From contig WEDG01002857.1 of NCBI GenBank assembly GCA_017591395.1, forward strand, positions 1 through 64,000: a stretch of 64,000 bases of DNA, in the 5' to 3' direction. The notes beneath the pieces were generated by a model, which saw only the letters and a list, made by a program, of their open reading frames with translations, was not told where the DNA came from and made no database searches. This document shows positions 12,346-25,400 of the stretch, in pieces. Made by a program: the position numbers and the translations under genes. The DNA is from Schistocephalus solidus. Taxonomy: Eukaryota > Platyhelminthes > Cestoda > Diphyllobothriidea > Diphyllobothriidae. The number at the start of each line of letters is the position of its first letter. The stretch's first letter is position 1.

Positions 12346-12871
12346 GAATAGTGTTCACGGAAGTTTGGACTATACAAAGTTCGGTAGCAGAATTGGCATT
12401 CACCATTTGCCGCTGTAAGTTTACTAGTCGTTACGACGTAGCCCATTCCAATAGCCGAGGAGCTGAGGACAGTTTTGCAATTTACGTAACCTTGAAGCTC
12501 AGCTCAGGGAAACCACAGCCTCATGTCTGCCAAGCTGAAAGCACAAGCTCATTTCAGCAGAACTCTAGCGATTGAGGTGCACCAGCGGACACAAACGTGC
12601 GGAAATAAGATCTTTAGTGAGTTCCAAGCCGACGACCGTAGCAGACGTAAATAGGCATTTTGTCGGTTTAGCGTGCGTGATGTCAGTTCGAAGGGTAAGG
12701 CTTGATCATACAACTGCGGTTTGTTATGAATGTTGGCCGAATTTAGCGTGATGTGTAGTAGAGTATAACAAAAGTGAGTTACGCCATCGCATGTAAGCAG
12801 TATCCCGATAACATGACTAAAGCATATGTCGCGAAGAAGGAGACACGAGCACCGAAGCAAGAACTTTATTA

Positions 12872-12915
12872 GTCTGACGTTTTGGATTCGCGATCGAATC
12901 CATGATCAGGGACAG
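12872..12915 (-). ncRNA. Decayed hammerhead-like PLE tail
   Basis: On the minus strand CTGATCA, a perfect 6-bp helix II (GGATTC/GAATCC) and AAAACGTCAG precede AATAAAG. The catalytic G8 and G12 positions are substituted. The PLE body that should lie at higher coordinates was not recognised. Confidence 0.45.
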
Positions 12916-12919
12916 TGTC

Positions 12920-15900
12920 CGATACGGGTATTGGATCAGCCAGCTTTTGCAGTATTTTATATGATGTAGTTGCTAGGCCACTACATGCCTGTTACAATTG
13001 GCATCTGTCCATTTGTCCTCTTTGCTTATCAAAGGGACGTCTTGTGCGCGTATTCAGCCATTTATATTGCCAAAAACTGTGTTATTGATAAAAATGCAGT
13101 AGTATGAGTTTAGAAACTATTCCATGTTGCACAGGGGAGGATAGATTTGGACGGACAACTTGATGTTTTGAGGAGAGGCATAGACAACTGAGTCTTTCGG
13201 GTCAGATCACCTAAAGTTTTAGTTGTGTTGGCATTGGATTGGGGTTATTCTTTAATAATTTCAAGAAAAAATTCGGGGTTCACCAGGTTACGAATCCTAT
13301 GGCCATCACGCGATCTCAACGAATACTTCAGCTAGCCATGATGCTTTAACGGACTTACAATCATGTTAGACTAAACGCCATCCAAAGTTATTTTAAAGAC
13401 AAGCCTTTTATTGATAGGAATTAGAGGCCCAACCCACATGGACTTTTGTCAACTGGTTTTTGATTATTTTGTCAGAAATTACATTTGAATAGGATCATGC
13501 ACATTTATGCACCTTTGTGAACTAAAAGCGTCCATTGCTAGTCCTAATCATACCAATTACCCGAGATTGCCACAAGGCCAAATCTTCTGATCCCAGTTTT
13601 ATTGAAGCATTGTTTTCCCAGAGTAAATTTGAACAAGGCGAAGCCGACGAAATAAGCAGAATTTTATGACGTCATAAAATGTACCAGTATTTATAGGCGA
13701 TGACCGTATGCAGTTGAATAAGAGGTCGCGAAATTTTATAACGTCATTAAATTCTACTTATTTCGTCGCCTTTTACTTGTTCATCCCAATTTGGTGAATG
13801 CCTGCTTAGCAGCCGCACAGGTCATAACTTTCACATCCGGTGTCTCCCGTGGAACTTCGGGTCTACCCACCCCAAAAGCACCAGGAAACTTTGTTCGATT
13901 TGTTTCAATCATTATCACTACGAGATTGGCTGAGTTTTTAAGGCGACCTTTTGCTCTAGGATGCATCATATTGGGACGAGAATGATCAAAATTCTAATGG
14001 CCGCTGAGTATCGTGTGCTGGTTGGTTACTTCCGCTGTCAAGGCCACGATACGATCGACAAGTTCTACTGATCAGAGTCCTGCACTTAATCTCTAACCAC
14101 GATGATAAGTAGTTTATTCGCTTTATGCCGCTCCTTTTATTGTCATACAGGCACATTATCTAGTTCAAAGAACTCGCCGATTTATCCATGTAGAGAATTT
14201 CTGGAAATATCTTCAGACTACTTGTAAAAAGTGAAAGAAAGACGGTTAAATCCCGTGAGAATCCTTTTATTCTTATCAAGTTCTGACTGCTTGTTTTTTG
14301 AAAACAATACATCGGAGGATATCGGGTGCTTAGGTTAGTACTGATCACGCATGAGGCAATTTTCTTCAAAAAAACCTTTAAGACTTAAAAAACCGGTGGC
14401 AAAATGGACATCCAGCTTTTCCTGTGGCAAGTTCTCTCGTCGTTTAATACAGCTCCCTACAAACTGCCTACGCGGAATGGACCAACAACTGCCAGTCTAT
14501 GAGGACTGCTAATTAATCGTTAGGTGCACTGCAACGGAGCGGCTCAAATCGGTACGATAGCCTATGACGCTCCATGTGACTAAAAACATTGTAAACAAAA
14601 GTCTAGCGTAGAGGTAATTTTTATCTGTCGGCGAAAAGGTCAAGTGCTCGTCTAAAGTATACAAAGTTAGCTGAGATGAAATGACAGGGGAGTGCGGGGC
14701 TATTTTCCGGTTTGATGGCCATCGCCGACTGATCAGACTCTGGGGAGAGCTCAGACTTGAACGTTAGCCAGTCCATTTTGGGCTATTTGAGAATGAAGCT
14801 CTTCCCATTCTCCCACTTCTAGTTGCCCTGATACTGGTCTCTTATAAGAACGAATTCTTTACTCCGTTGATGGAACGAATTGTTATAAATTTTTCGAATA
14901 TTCGGGTGTCTAGGACACATAAACTTGGGCTTTAAGTAACCATAGAGGCTGCGCTTTCAATAAACGAGGCTTTTGTAGGCTAATTTCTTCTAGAATAGTT
15001 GTAAACTTTGGATAGTTATTTGGTCAACAGCATTGCATCAGAATGCAACTTTTCGTAAAATTAACGCCTAGAGGTGGGCAGAGCTCACCAGTCCACTGGA
15101 AGGAAAACCGGATTACAATTTTGATTTGGTGTAGAGGAGGGGTGGGCGGACGTTTCAGATTCTAACCTAAATCCACCTTCAGGGACAATATCAGGTAGGG
15201 GTTTCGAGGGTCGACACCTCACTCAAGCGACTGTATAACTCCCAACAACCAGAATTCGAGAAGTTTTTTACAGACACAAACCGTGACGCCTGGTTAGCTT
15301 TTTATGACATACTAGCTGGCACGGTCCCGTGACGCGTCCAAGCCCCAAGCTCTCATCATCAGTGCTTCTGATTGAGGGCGAACCAGTAGCTCAGACGGTG
15401 AGGACGTTTCATTTAAAGTTCCAACTACCTACTGGGCGTCAGATCGAAGTTTGGATGAGTCAGCGACTGGGATCGGATGATTACTCGCCAAAGACACAAT
15501 TGAGTGTCTTTGACGATAATAATCCCCTGCTTGAAATCATTATCTTTTAACAATGTTAGAAAATAATCTTCTCTATGTCTTTTGAAGTACTTGGATTCTC
15601 GTAAATCCATTCATGAAGCATGATAAGGCAACTAGTGTTCCATGAAAACCGCAGCAAAGTGAGGAAACTGCAATTCTCCCCAGAAACGCTATTCAGAAGG
15701 TGGCTAAAATAGTCTTTAATAAGTTTAAACATTCATTTCATATGCAGGGTATTGCAGGTAATAAAACGCAGTTCCTGGAATATTGTTATTCCTCAGGATC
15801 CCAGAAATAATGACTCAACTTATCCAAATGATGAGATGGCACAAGAAGAAGGCACGTGATGTATACAGAGTAATTCAACTGCCCGAGTTCGATGATACTC

Positions 15901-16321
15901 CGTAACCGGAGTGCCTCAAGCGCTTCTCTGAGCGAGCTCACTGATAAGGGTAGTCATTTTGGAAACTTTTGAAGTCATTCATGAATACAGCCGATCGCGA
16001 TAGGTGCCCAACGTACAACTTAGAGATAGGTAGCAGATACAGGTGAGCAAAACATGTTTGACCTAACGAATATGGGTTGTATTTTCACAAGTGATCAGGA
16101 GTACCATGGGTAAGCATATACAAAACGTGCAGGGAAATGGAATAAACCGGAGATTTTCGTAGTAAATGGGTAGTAGACCGGTTAAAACCACTAAAACCAG
16201 TTTTATCAGATGCAAATGAAAATCAACGCGCCCTGGATCAAGATACAGGAGGCGAATAGTTCCACAGGAGGCTAGATGTTCTCTCTCCGAAATTGGGGAG
16301 GGAGGCTGGGAGGGGGTCAAA
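12920..16321. other. 3' flank of the laminin gene, no gene recognised
   Basis: Presumably 3' UTR near the laminin stop, then intergenic. Apart from the inverted repeat at 13632-13782, I recognise no domain or dispersed repeat. Confidence 0.4.
13632..13782. repeat. 151-bp imperfect inverted repeat (foldback)
   Basis: The left arm 'gaacaaggcgaagccgacga' and the right arm, reverse-complemented, 'gaacaagtaaaaggcgacga', continue through 'aataagcagaatttta.gacgt'. Arms of about 50 bp flank a 50-bp centre. This is the structure of a short foldback or MITE-like element; no coding. Confidence 0.75.
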
Positions 16322-16485
16322 TCAGAGAGGACAGACACCGAGGACGATATTCGGAGTACCGGCGGGGAATGAAATCGGAGTTCCTCCGGAATCTTCCACC
16401 GAGAGATGCATATTTCTTAAACAGCCTGTGAACGGTGGCACTGGATTGTTCCAATTCAGTTGGGCCAGTTTATCCGGTGTTAGAA
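16322..16485 (-). CDS. Laminin alpha exon 32: LamG5 end and stop codon
   Basis: Residues 2513-2566 plus TGA (16322-16324). PPFTGCLRNMHLSVEDSGG is the final 'ftGCirnl.l' strand. The chain ends GVCPL, as alpha chains typically end just after the last LamG Cys. Acceptor tccacag. About 600 nt downstream (minus strand) an ATTAAA lies at 15715-15720; I cannot say whether it is the polyadenylation signal. Confidence 0.93.
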
Positions 16486-19400
16486 CTGTGGAGACGAAGG
16501 CAAGCAGTAAATCAGACACGCGGAAGCAATAAATTAAACTGAAGACAGAAAATTGATTGGTTAGCAATGAACATGGGGTGCAGTTACCGTTGTCATAGGC
16601 ATAGTAGACGGCCTCCAAGCTGGAGAAGGGAGTTTCGAGCACGTTAAAGTCGTATTCGCCTTGTTTCTTCACAGTCATTACGGCTCCCATGTCATCTGAG
16701 GTGACATCGACTTCAGCGAAATGCCAAGCAGTGGGTTCAAAGTCACTGACAGGGAAGCTGACGGAGGCAGTGACTCTGCCTGTCTCATCGCTAGCTACAA
16801 GCTACATGAAAGAGAGTTAGCGGTGAATGTGTGGTACAGGGCTGTACCAATGTACAAAATGAGCTCAGTTCGACCGCTTTAAAGATCACTTATGCCCAGA
16901 GTCAGACCGAGATTACTCAGGAATACAAGGGAGAGTGGAATGACAGTTTCTGGCTTATTAGCCGTCATCATCTAGGCATCATCTAGTCCCGTAACGCGAC
17001 CAGGGAGCACCCCTCTACTATTACGTTCATACTGTGGATCTTTGAAATAAAATTGTCTGAAAATGTATTGTTTAAGCCCTGAGGCCAACAAGGTCACCCG
17101 TGATGGGCAACACCTCACTGTGTGACATGCCGGTAGGCATGACAGACCACGAAAAGCGCGTTCTTCCAGGAAGCATTTCTGACCTGTTCAGAACGAATTC
17201 GTTTCAAAGGACACTTATGCTCATAGTCAGAATAAAATTTTCGATAAAGAAAAAGGAGACTGGAATGGCCATTTCGTGCATATTAGCCGTCCTCAGCCAG
17301 CCATACGGGAAAGTATGTTTCCTAATGCGAACTATGTGCGCCTCACTTCCGCTATGTCCATACTGTGGATCTTTGATCTAATTTGAGAGACTGTAAGTGC
17401 ACACATCTGAGATAACGTGAGGTTTCCATGCAGAACAAGCCTTTGTAATGCAATTGTCTGACAATGGACTGCTTGAGACCTGAAACCCACAAGGTCACCA
17501 GTAAAATGATTGCGGTTAGCCATGTCCGTCAGGTGGTACAGTAAAGAATTGTCAGCATAACAGACCACCAAAAGCATATCATTCCAGATGTCCGTCATCA
17601 ACCAGCCAATACCAACGCCAGGTGGTGCACTATCCGGGGCTCAAACGGCCTAATAGAATGCAGTCAGTACTGCACGAATGCAGGAGTCGGATACGCAGGT
17701 TTTACTGACAAGCGAAGGCTGTCTTCGCAGCAAACCCGGGGATTGAGACGGGTTTCACAGTGTTATCAATACAAATAAAGCACTTTGGTTTATCTGTTCC
17801 GTAAAAGTGCTAGTGCAGAATACCATTGTTGATAAAAATAAGGAAACCTGAAATGGCCGTTTCTTGATTATTAGTCCTCATCAGACAGCCATTAACACAT
17901 AAACACAGCTCGAACCCACGAGCTATCAGTTAGAGGAACAACGCCCGAGTTTTTATGCACAGAGTGCTTGACTAGGCTCGAAACAGCTGCTGTCCAAGTT
18001 TCCCTGTGTACTTATTTGAACTAATTCGGCACGGATATTTAACTTCAATGCCAGGTACCCAATGCATCCCTGATCGTGCGGTATGTCAACGGGGGCAAAG
18101 AGGTGAAACTTGAACGGCAATTCATCAAAGGAACGTTTAAAATGTCAACTACAAATGTGGAAGTCGATATCAGGACACAAAATATACGACTCGCATTATC
18201 CAGTATTTTTAAAAACGCAAGCAAAATGTCCATATCACGACTGAGCGCGCTCATGGGGAGAGCGAGCACATGCATTTTGCATAAAAACGAACAGTTTTAC
18301 CTTTCGCCTTTTTAAGTGGATCCAGAGACGAGCTTCGTTATTATCAATTGGTGACCGGAATACCAGAACAAACAGGCTGACTTCGCTGACCTCTCCAGGA
18401 TTGTAGAGCACTTCAAAAGACAATCTCCAACGCAGTTTAGCATTGGTAACCGGTTGGACTGGAAGGAAGTAGGAAGGACACAGAATTGAATACTTTGGTA
18501 ATGCTGGAAGGAAATGCAGGGTTCGAACTCGCCATTAGGCTCAGAGTTCATGTCCGAGGGCGCAGACTTTTAAAGTTGATCAGCTATCTGTTTGGATCCA
18601 CTATCTGTTAACAGTAAAAAACACCCTAAACGGGCCACGTGATAGATGCGTTGGACCAACACAGGGGCCACATCAGGGCACGGCAGGCGTTATTCGGGTT
18701 GAGCTCCCATAACAAGAGCCGAACATGAGGGGGGTGGAGTGGTGTCAGTCTCAAACCGCACCAGCCGCTCCTCCAAATTCATGAAATCTGATTCAGGCGT
18801 AACCGAACCATCAGAAGCGTTTCTGGCCACTCTAGCCACCTGCACCCGACCCCGCCTCCGGGCGGGTGAGGGAAAAGAGAGTGCGGTAGCTGCAGAGCAA
18901 GTCCAATATCACTTAAAATTAATCCACACGCAAGTCACTGTGCTGTGGAGCCTTCGGCGGACCTCATTTGAATTCGACGGTCGAACTTTCAAACTTTGGC
19001 TTACCCTAGTTGTTTACCTTACGCAAGGAGCTTTTATTGATAGATAGGAGCAAAAAACTGAAATCTCACGTAAGCTTAGATAAAGGTTACCCATATAAAG
19101 CCCTTTCCATGTTACCATGGGTTGGAATCCTACCACTAAATTGCGCCTGGTAGTCATCTGTGAATAAGAGCTTAATGGCTTATGTATTCCTGCTTGGAAA
19201 ACAAGCTTAATATATCAAAATTGGTGGATTCCATAAGTTTTAGTAAGCTGGGCGGGTAACGTGAACCAAATGTGATTAAACACACACGACAGTTCAACCG
19301 TCGTAGTCCGACGATGTTTACCGTATGCTCCATGGAAGGGTGAAGCAGGGACAGTGAATTGCGCGTGAATTAGTTTTAAGTGATAGTGGCCTTGCGCTGC

Positions 19401-22400
19401 AGCTAGCGCACTCTTTCCTCCTCCCCCACATGAACCCGGTGTCAAGACACAGTCAAGAAGACAGGAGGCGGGAGATGACGCAGGTGGCTGGCGCGGCCGG
19501 GTCCCCTAAGTCCTAGCCGCACCTAGGCGTGTCACCACACCTTCCATTTGTTAGCGGAGTGCAACCCGAATAACGCATGCCGTGCCCTAATTTGGCCCCC
19601 GTGTTGGTCCAACGCATATACCACGTGGCCCGTTAAGGGGGCAACATACATACACACACGACGACAGTTCGACCGTCGTAGTCCGACGATGTCCACCGTA
19701 TGTTCCATGGGAAAGTGGAGCAGGGACACACACACACACAAAATACTCGTGCTACAAACGTGTTAACTGCGACCGGTTTACAAGTTTTGCAAAATTCAGT
19801 GCATACACGTATACTGCTCGCGTTTATTCAGTAACAATAAGTAATGTGATATTATCTGGATCAGAATAGTTCGTAATTAACCAGCCCCTACATAAAGTTC
19901 ACTACTACAAAGGCTTCGAGGTATTTTCAGGGATGTCAGCTGGACAACCAAATGCAGCGACTTTTCCTAACTTATTTAAATGTTAAGAAGTTAAGAGAAC
20001 GTATGCAATCCAGGCTTACAATGCATTGCGATCAGCCTGCGTGGCCCTGAGTTTAGGAAAGTGACCATCTGCGGCATCACGTGAGCTGCGTTCGAATCCA
20101 GGACAAAGCATTGAGGACATGTGGGTCGTTTGGATGATGCAGCGTCGAAGTTGTGTCCAACCAAATTGAGTTCGTCCACACAACCGAACAGTCCCACGAG
20201 AGGAACCTTAGAGGAAACAGTAGAAATGCGTCTTGCAATGTGTGTTGGCATGAAAGGTTGCAGTAGGATGGAACTGTGGGTAAATTAGAAACTAACCTCA
20301 GCTGTATTTGCTGTCAGTTGTATTGACTGGCGGCTTGGGAGACCACCAATGAACGCGACAACAGGAAGTCCCCATCTGTGTTCTCCCTCAATCCAAATTT
20401 CATGGTAATCAAGCAGCATCTGGAGAATAAAATAAACTGAAGCTAGAAGACTTCGCAAACTCACTAAGTACTCCTAGAATTTTCAGCAGACAATGGCAAA
20501 TGGACAGACAAATATCCAGGCAATCGTAAATTTGATTTGGATACTGCAAAGTCCTAAAAATTGACGTAAAGCCGGGAAGTATCCACGAAATTATTCCATT
20601 GAAGGCTGAGTTGGCACGTGTCATACGCCGCCGTAGAACTTTTTGCCCTGCTCTAGGAAGATTCCCCAATTACATCAGACATACAATCATCCAATAGGAA
20701 TAGCGTACAGTGGTAAAGGCTTGTGTTTAAGGTAACCTCAAAGCTGCTGAGTTAAGTCCAACTCCCAGCTGTCCACGGTTGTGACGAAATATGACCAACG
20801 GACGAGCATTAGCAAACCAGAAACGATGAGCCATATACAACCAGAAGGATAGAAACCTCAATTCCATCAGACATACAATCATCCAATAGGAATAGCGTAC
20901 AGTGGTAAAGGCTTGTGTTTAAGGTAACCTCAAAGCTGCTGATTTGAGTCCAACTCCCAGCTGTCCACGGTTGTGACGAAATATGACCAACGGACGAGCA
21001 TTAGCAAACCGGAAACGATGAGCCACATACAACCAGAAGGATAGAAACCTCAATTCAATCAGACATACAATCATCCAATAGGAATAGCGTACATTGGTAA
21101 AGGCTTGTGTTTAAGGTAACCTCAAAGCTGCTGATTTGAGTCCAACTCCCAGCTGTCCACGGTTGTGACGAAATATGACCAACGGACAAGCATTAGCAAA
21201 CCAGAAACGATGAGCCATATACAACCAGAAGGATAGAAACCTTAGCGACAGAGATAAGGAGCACTGGAATGAAGAGTTTAAGTCATGTTAGTGTCATCAA
21301 TTCAAGGTGATGGTGCACCCACCTCCCACGGAGCATTCGACGCTTACGTTACCGGACTCGAACTCTGAGATTGGCTGAGATCAGAGCAATGCTTAGTTAC
21401 TCTGATCAAAGTTGGAGGAGGAAAGAGGAGAAAATCATACCCTCGTCCTAGAAGTGGTGACCATGCCGTCAGCGCCAACATTGCCGCCTTCAGGGATGAT
21501 CTCCAGACGATGCCAAGCCGACGCCTCCAAACTTAGCGACGGGCTAGTCCAGAAGACCGGCGAGCCACCATCAGAGCCCGGCTCGTGCACGAGGTGGATA
21601 CGATCAGCGGATACCAGAAGGTGAAGACTGCCCAACTTGAAGCCATAGTTGAAGGTTGCCAGCAGGCTGACACTCTTGGGTGTAGTTTTGCTCCCCTCGT
21701 CGTTCTCACTCACCGAATACGGCGATGTTTGGATGCGGAACCCGATGCTCAGACGGAATGCCACGGAGCCACTATAAAATAAGTGGTGGATTGACTTTAA
21801 GAAAAAAACACAGGCAACAGAAGCCACTTCAGAGAATAAATTCAAAAGATGATAAATCTCCTACGGATACGAGAGGGAAACCGACAAAACCGTGTGATTT
21901 TGCAGGATACGGAGCGAGCCTGACTCTAGGCGTCACCCATGTTAGTGAATGGCCTTCAACTGGCTTGAGGTAAGCCTTTGGCGCAGACAGGCTGCTTATG
22001 ACAACTATTGTGCTAGCGGTGTATTCTGTCCTGTGTTAACATCATCGTTTACAAGTGTGCTGAAAGATTAGTTATTATTGTCCTTCAGAGTAATTGTCAT
22101 GCCTTACCTGTGGATCTTGTTAGGCCTACTCCGTAGAAGCTTTTAAGAGGAAGCCGGATGAGTATTGCAGTGCGCATCACGATGCCATTCAACAGGTCGT
22201 CCAGGTGCTTTTTGTCAACAATTAAGTAAATTAACCATTCTACGTTTAATTAATAAGTACTGTTTATTTCTATAAATAAATAAAGCCTCCGATTCTTCGC
22301 ACGCAGACACCATTGCATTTGTCGGCGATCGGGATCCTACTATATCTTCTGTAGCCTACGGTTTGATAAACTTACTACTGTAACACGCAACTAATTATGT

Positions 22401-25400
22401 ATATATTACTGCCTTCATCATAGCCGTTCAAACGCCCGTAAACCGTTAATAATAATAATAATAATAATAATTGGTAGTGCAGAAATAAGAAATAGGTCCC
22501 TTACGTGTGCTGGAGCACCTCCTTCACGTTCGTGATCTCCCAGAAAGACGACTCAGTTCGGTCGAACCAGGCTGTGTTCTGGTGATCCCCAAGACAGTTC
22601 TATAGCATAAAAAGTCAAGGACACAATAACGAAGAGGAACATACTCTAACCTGGCATCATTTGAGCCAAAAGACACCAAAAGACCCATTGATAGAGTGCG
22701 AATCCCATTTTACTTTTCGCATAGCCAGGCGACGTAGCTCGTGATCTAATAAAATCGTGAGTCACCAACAAGCGTGATTCTGATGGCAATAAACGTAACC
22801 AGCGGGGATTCAATTTACGACGGCAAAAAATGCCCGAGTGGCAGGTAGTGCTAACTCAGCCCATTCTTGGTGCGTTGAGTTACGATGATACTCTAAAAGA
22901 GTAACGATGTTGAATATGCTCTGATGTGCGACTTTCGTTGGGTGCGTCGCAAACGTTTTTGTAGCGAAAGGGCGTTTGCGAAAGGATTGCAGTTGAAATT
23001 TTGGATGTGCAGAAATCATCCCAATTTCTAATCCGCGACCATGAGGTTAGTAACCTACTTTAACCTTAAACACAACCATAAACCTTACCCTCGATCTAAA
23101 ACCAACCGAAGCTATAACGCCATCGTCCAGCCCTCTCTTAACCGAATGTATAAGCCTAGCAAAAAATGCCATAAGAGTGTCAGTCAAACAAAGTAATCGG
23201 TGCTTTTTCGGTATTTGCTGAACTTTTCATGGTAAAATTCCGTAGTGATGTTCTTTCTGAATGTTGGCGCTAGGAACGGAGCAATCGATAGCTTCTAATG
23301 ACTACTCATTAGCTCTCCTGAAATTCGCTGTTTTAATTTGATTGGGCCCCTGACATCTCTTGTAATTTGAATAAAAAAGAACACAATACCTTTGCATTAT
23401 TTGATGACTTCTGGTACTGTTTGACAAGACATTCGCTCGTAGAGAATGCAGAATTCCTGGTGTGATAGTTTCTCTTTCTAAACTTTATTTTTCCCGTTGA
23501 CGAGTTCAAATCAACTCCTTTTGTCAATAAGCCTTGAGTGATGCAGAAGCCACGTAGCTCCTTTCCTCGGACTAATCGCTAGTTGGTCACTATTTGGTCG
23601 TCAAACATTCCAATTAAGAGGATTCGGTCACTGGACCGACGGCCTGACGTTCCGGATTCTCTCTCGAACACAAAATCCAGGACAGTTGCAGTTGTTGTTG
23701 AACTCTCCGCCAAACACGGTGTGAAAACTAATCCTTCGGACGAATTGGAACACGATTCAGCATGGACACTAGACTGTGGTACCATAAAAAACATCCTATA
23801 ATCATCTCCCAACACTACATCGGACAGTGCTTTCCTATAGTCTCGTGTTGCGATTCCTCTTTTGTTGAACTTATCATCAGGAGGATGACGTAAAATTTGA
23901 AGTTTCCTAGTTTAATCAGTAACGGAAATCGATTCTTATATTCTTATATTTCAGCAATGTACATGAAAGTTGGCAAACAAACTTTGCAGCCCAGTCGAAA
24001 GAGTTCGGAACCGCTGTTTCGTCATTGCTCTGAGCTGCAGGTCATTTAAGCCCTGGCAGCCTGTTTGCCAATTCTGCCATTTATTGGGAGCTTGCAGAAA
24101 CCAAAGAAAAGATGCGTGTCCGTTTTTCTGTGAACCAAGACACTTTAATTAAGCCCAAAATCGGATCGGTTTCGTCGCGGCGTGTTAAAGAGAGGCCCGT
24201 TATCATCTTCGGCACAAAGCACGCCCCCTCGAATCGCTTAGAGAATATCAGCCTTGAACGTAAGCACGAGTCAGCAAGTAAGCACGTAGAACGGTGGAAT
24301 CATCCACGCGTGTGTAGGTGGACCAATCACGGCACGGCAGTCGGCAAACGCAGCTGGTAATGGCTGGCTTACCTTCGCGATGTTACCGTTTCCACCGGTC
24401 AGACTGCGAATCCCAACGCGTCGAGAGGGTTTGGGTGAGAGGAGGGAGTGAATGAGAGCGGGCCACTGTCTGGTGATATTCTCGTTGGAGTCACAGTACT
24501 GTTGAGTTGCTGGCAGGACCTCGTCACAGAGCTCGAAGATGGAACGCACCCGTCTGCCACTCGGAGGACTTGGCAGTCTCAGACCCTGGTAGACGAATGG
24601 AGCGTTCGGGAAGGTGTCCTTGGCTACAAAACGGGGCCTCAACTGGGCACCACAGCCCCCAAATCGGTAGGATCCGCTCTGGCGTCTCGCGGTCGTGACC
24701 ATGTCTCTCTGGAAGTCCACGCGTCTGTATAGAACGAGTTAATGCAAAGGTGAATAAGGTAGGGGGCATACTTACAGGCTACGGACGCCGTTGGGAGGAT
24801 TTAAAGGTTGAGCTCAGCTGACTTTTGTGGACGCGACGAGTGTGGGATGCCTTCAGTTCAAATGAGTCTACCAACTGACTGAACGGGCAGCAAGAGGTTC
24901 AATTTTTTCCAATTTAATTCGTTCTTTTAAATATCCGAGTATCCAGATGAGTGCCATTCTAGCGGTTAGTCACCCATAATCATGCTAAACACTGTTAACC
25001 TTCTTTGGGGGAAGGATCGATAGCATCTGCCTAAGAGCCTCACTTTTTGCACGGCCAACCGGTGCTTCAAAACCTCATGGATCACCCACACCGTGTCGGT
25101 GATAACCCTTAAAATTATGGTAGCTGAGACATGTCTTACATGATATTACCGACGAGGACAAGGGAGAATGGAATATCCGTTTCTGGTGGAATAGCCGTCA
25201 TCAGCCAGTCTATCTGTCTGGCAGCTGTGTGGCTGCTAGTAGGGTTCGTGAGTGAGCCCGAGACACTTTGAGATGAGCATGTCCTATAGTGATATCAGTG
25301 AGCATTCCACTACCACCGTTAATACATCCGATCGCAACCAACAGAGCAACAAGCCCGTGTCTCAATGCCTAGGGCGTTGGACTTCTAACCAATAGGTTGT

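Noticed and set aside
13700..14400. Possible downstream neighbouring gene
   Set aside because: Open frames are short, and both strands give equally plausible shadows without a known domain.
18076..18315. Plus-strand open frame RYVNGGKEVKLERQF...
   Set aside because: It looks protein-like but overlaps the donor side of laminin exon 30 on the opposite strand. It has no recognisable family and no supporting splice context.
20207..20255. Upstream acceptors for exon 29 (cacag, gcaag)
   Set aside because: Both require a phase exon 28 cannot supply. The tttcctctaag acceptor fits.
23579..23815. 78-codon minus-strand open frame, considered as a possible LamG4 exon
   Set aside because: It does not resemble a LamG strand, and exons 25, 26 and 27 already join in phase without it.
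24448..24732. Plus-strand open frame of 94 codons
   Set aside because: It is a shadow of laminin exon 25 on the opposite strand.
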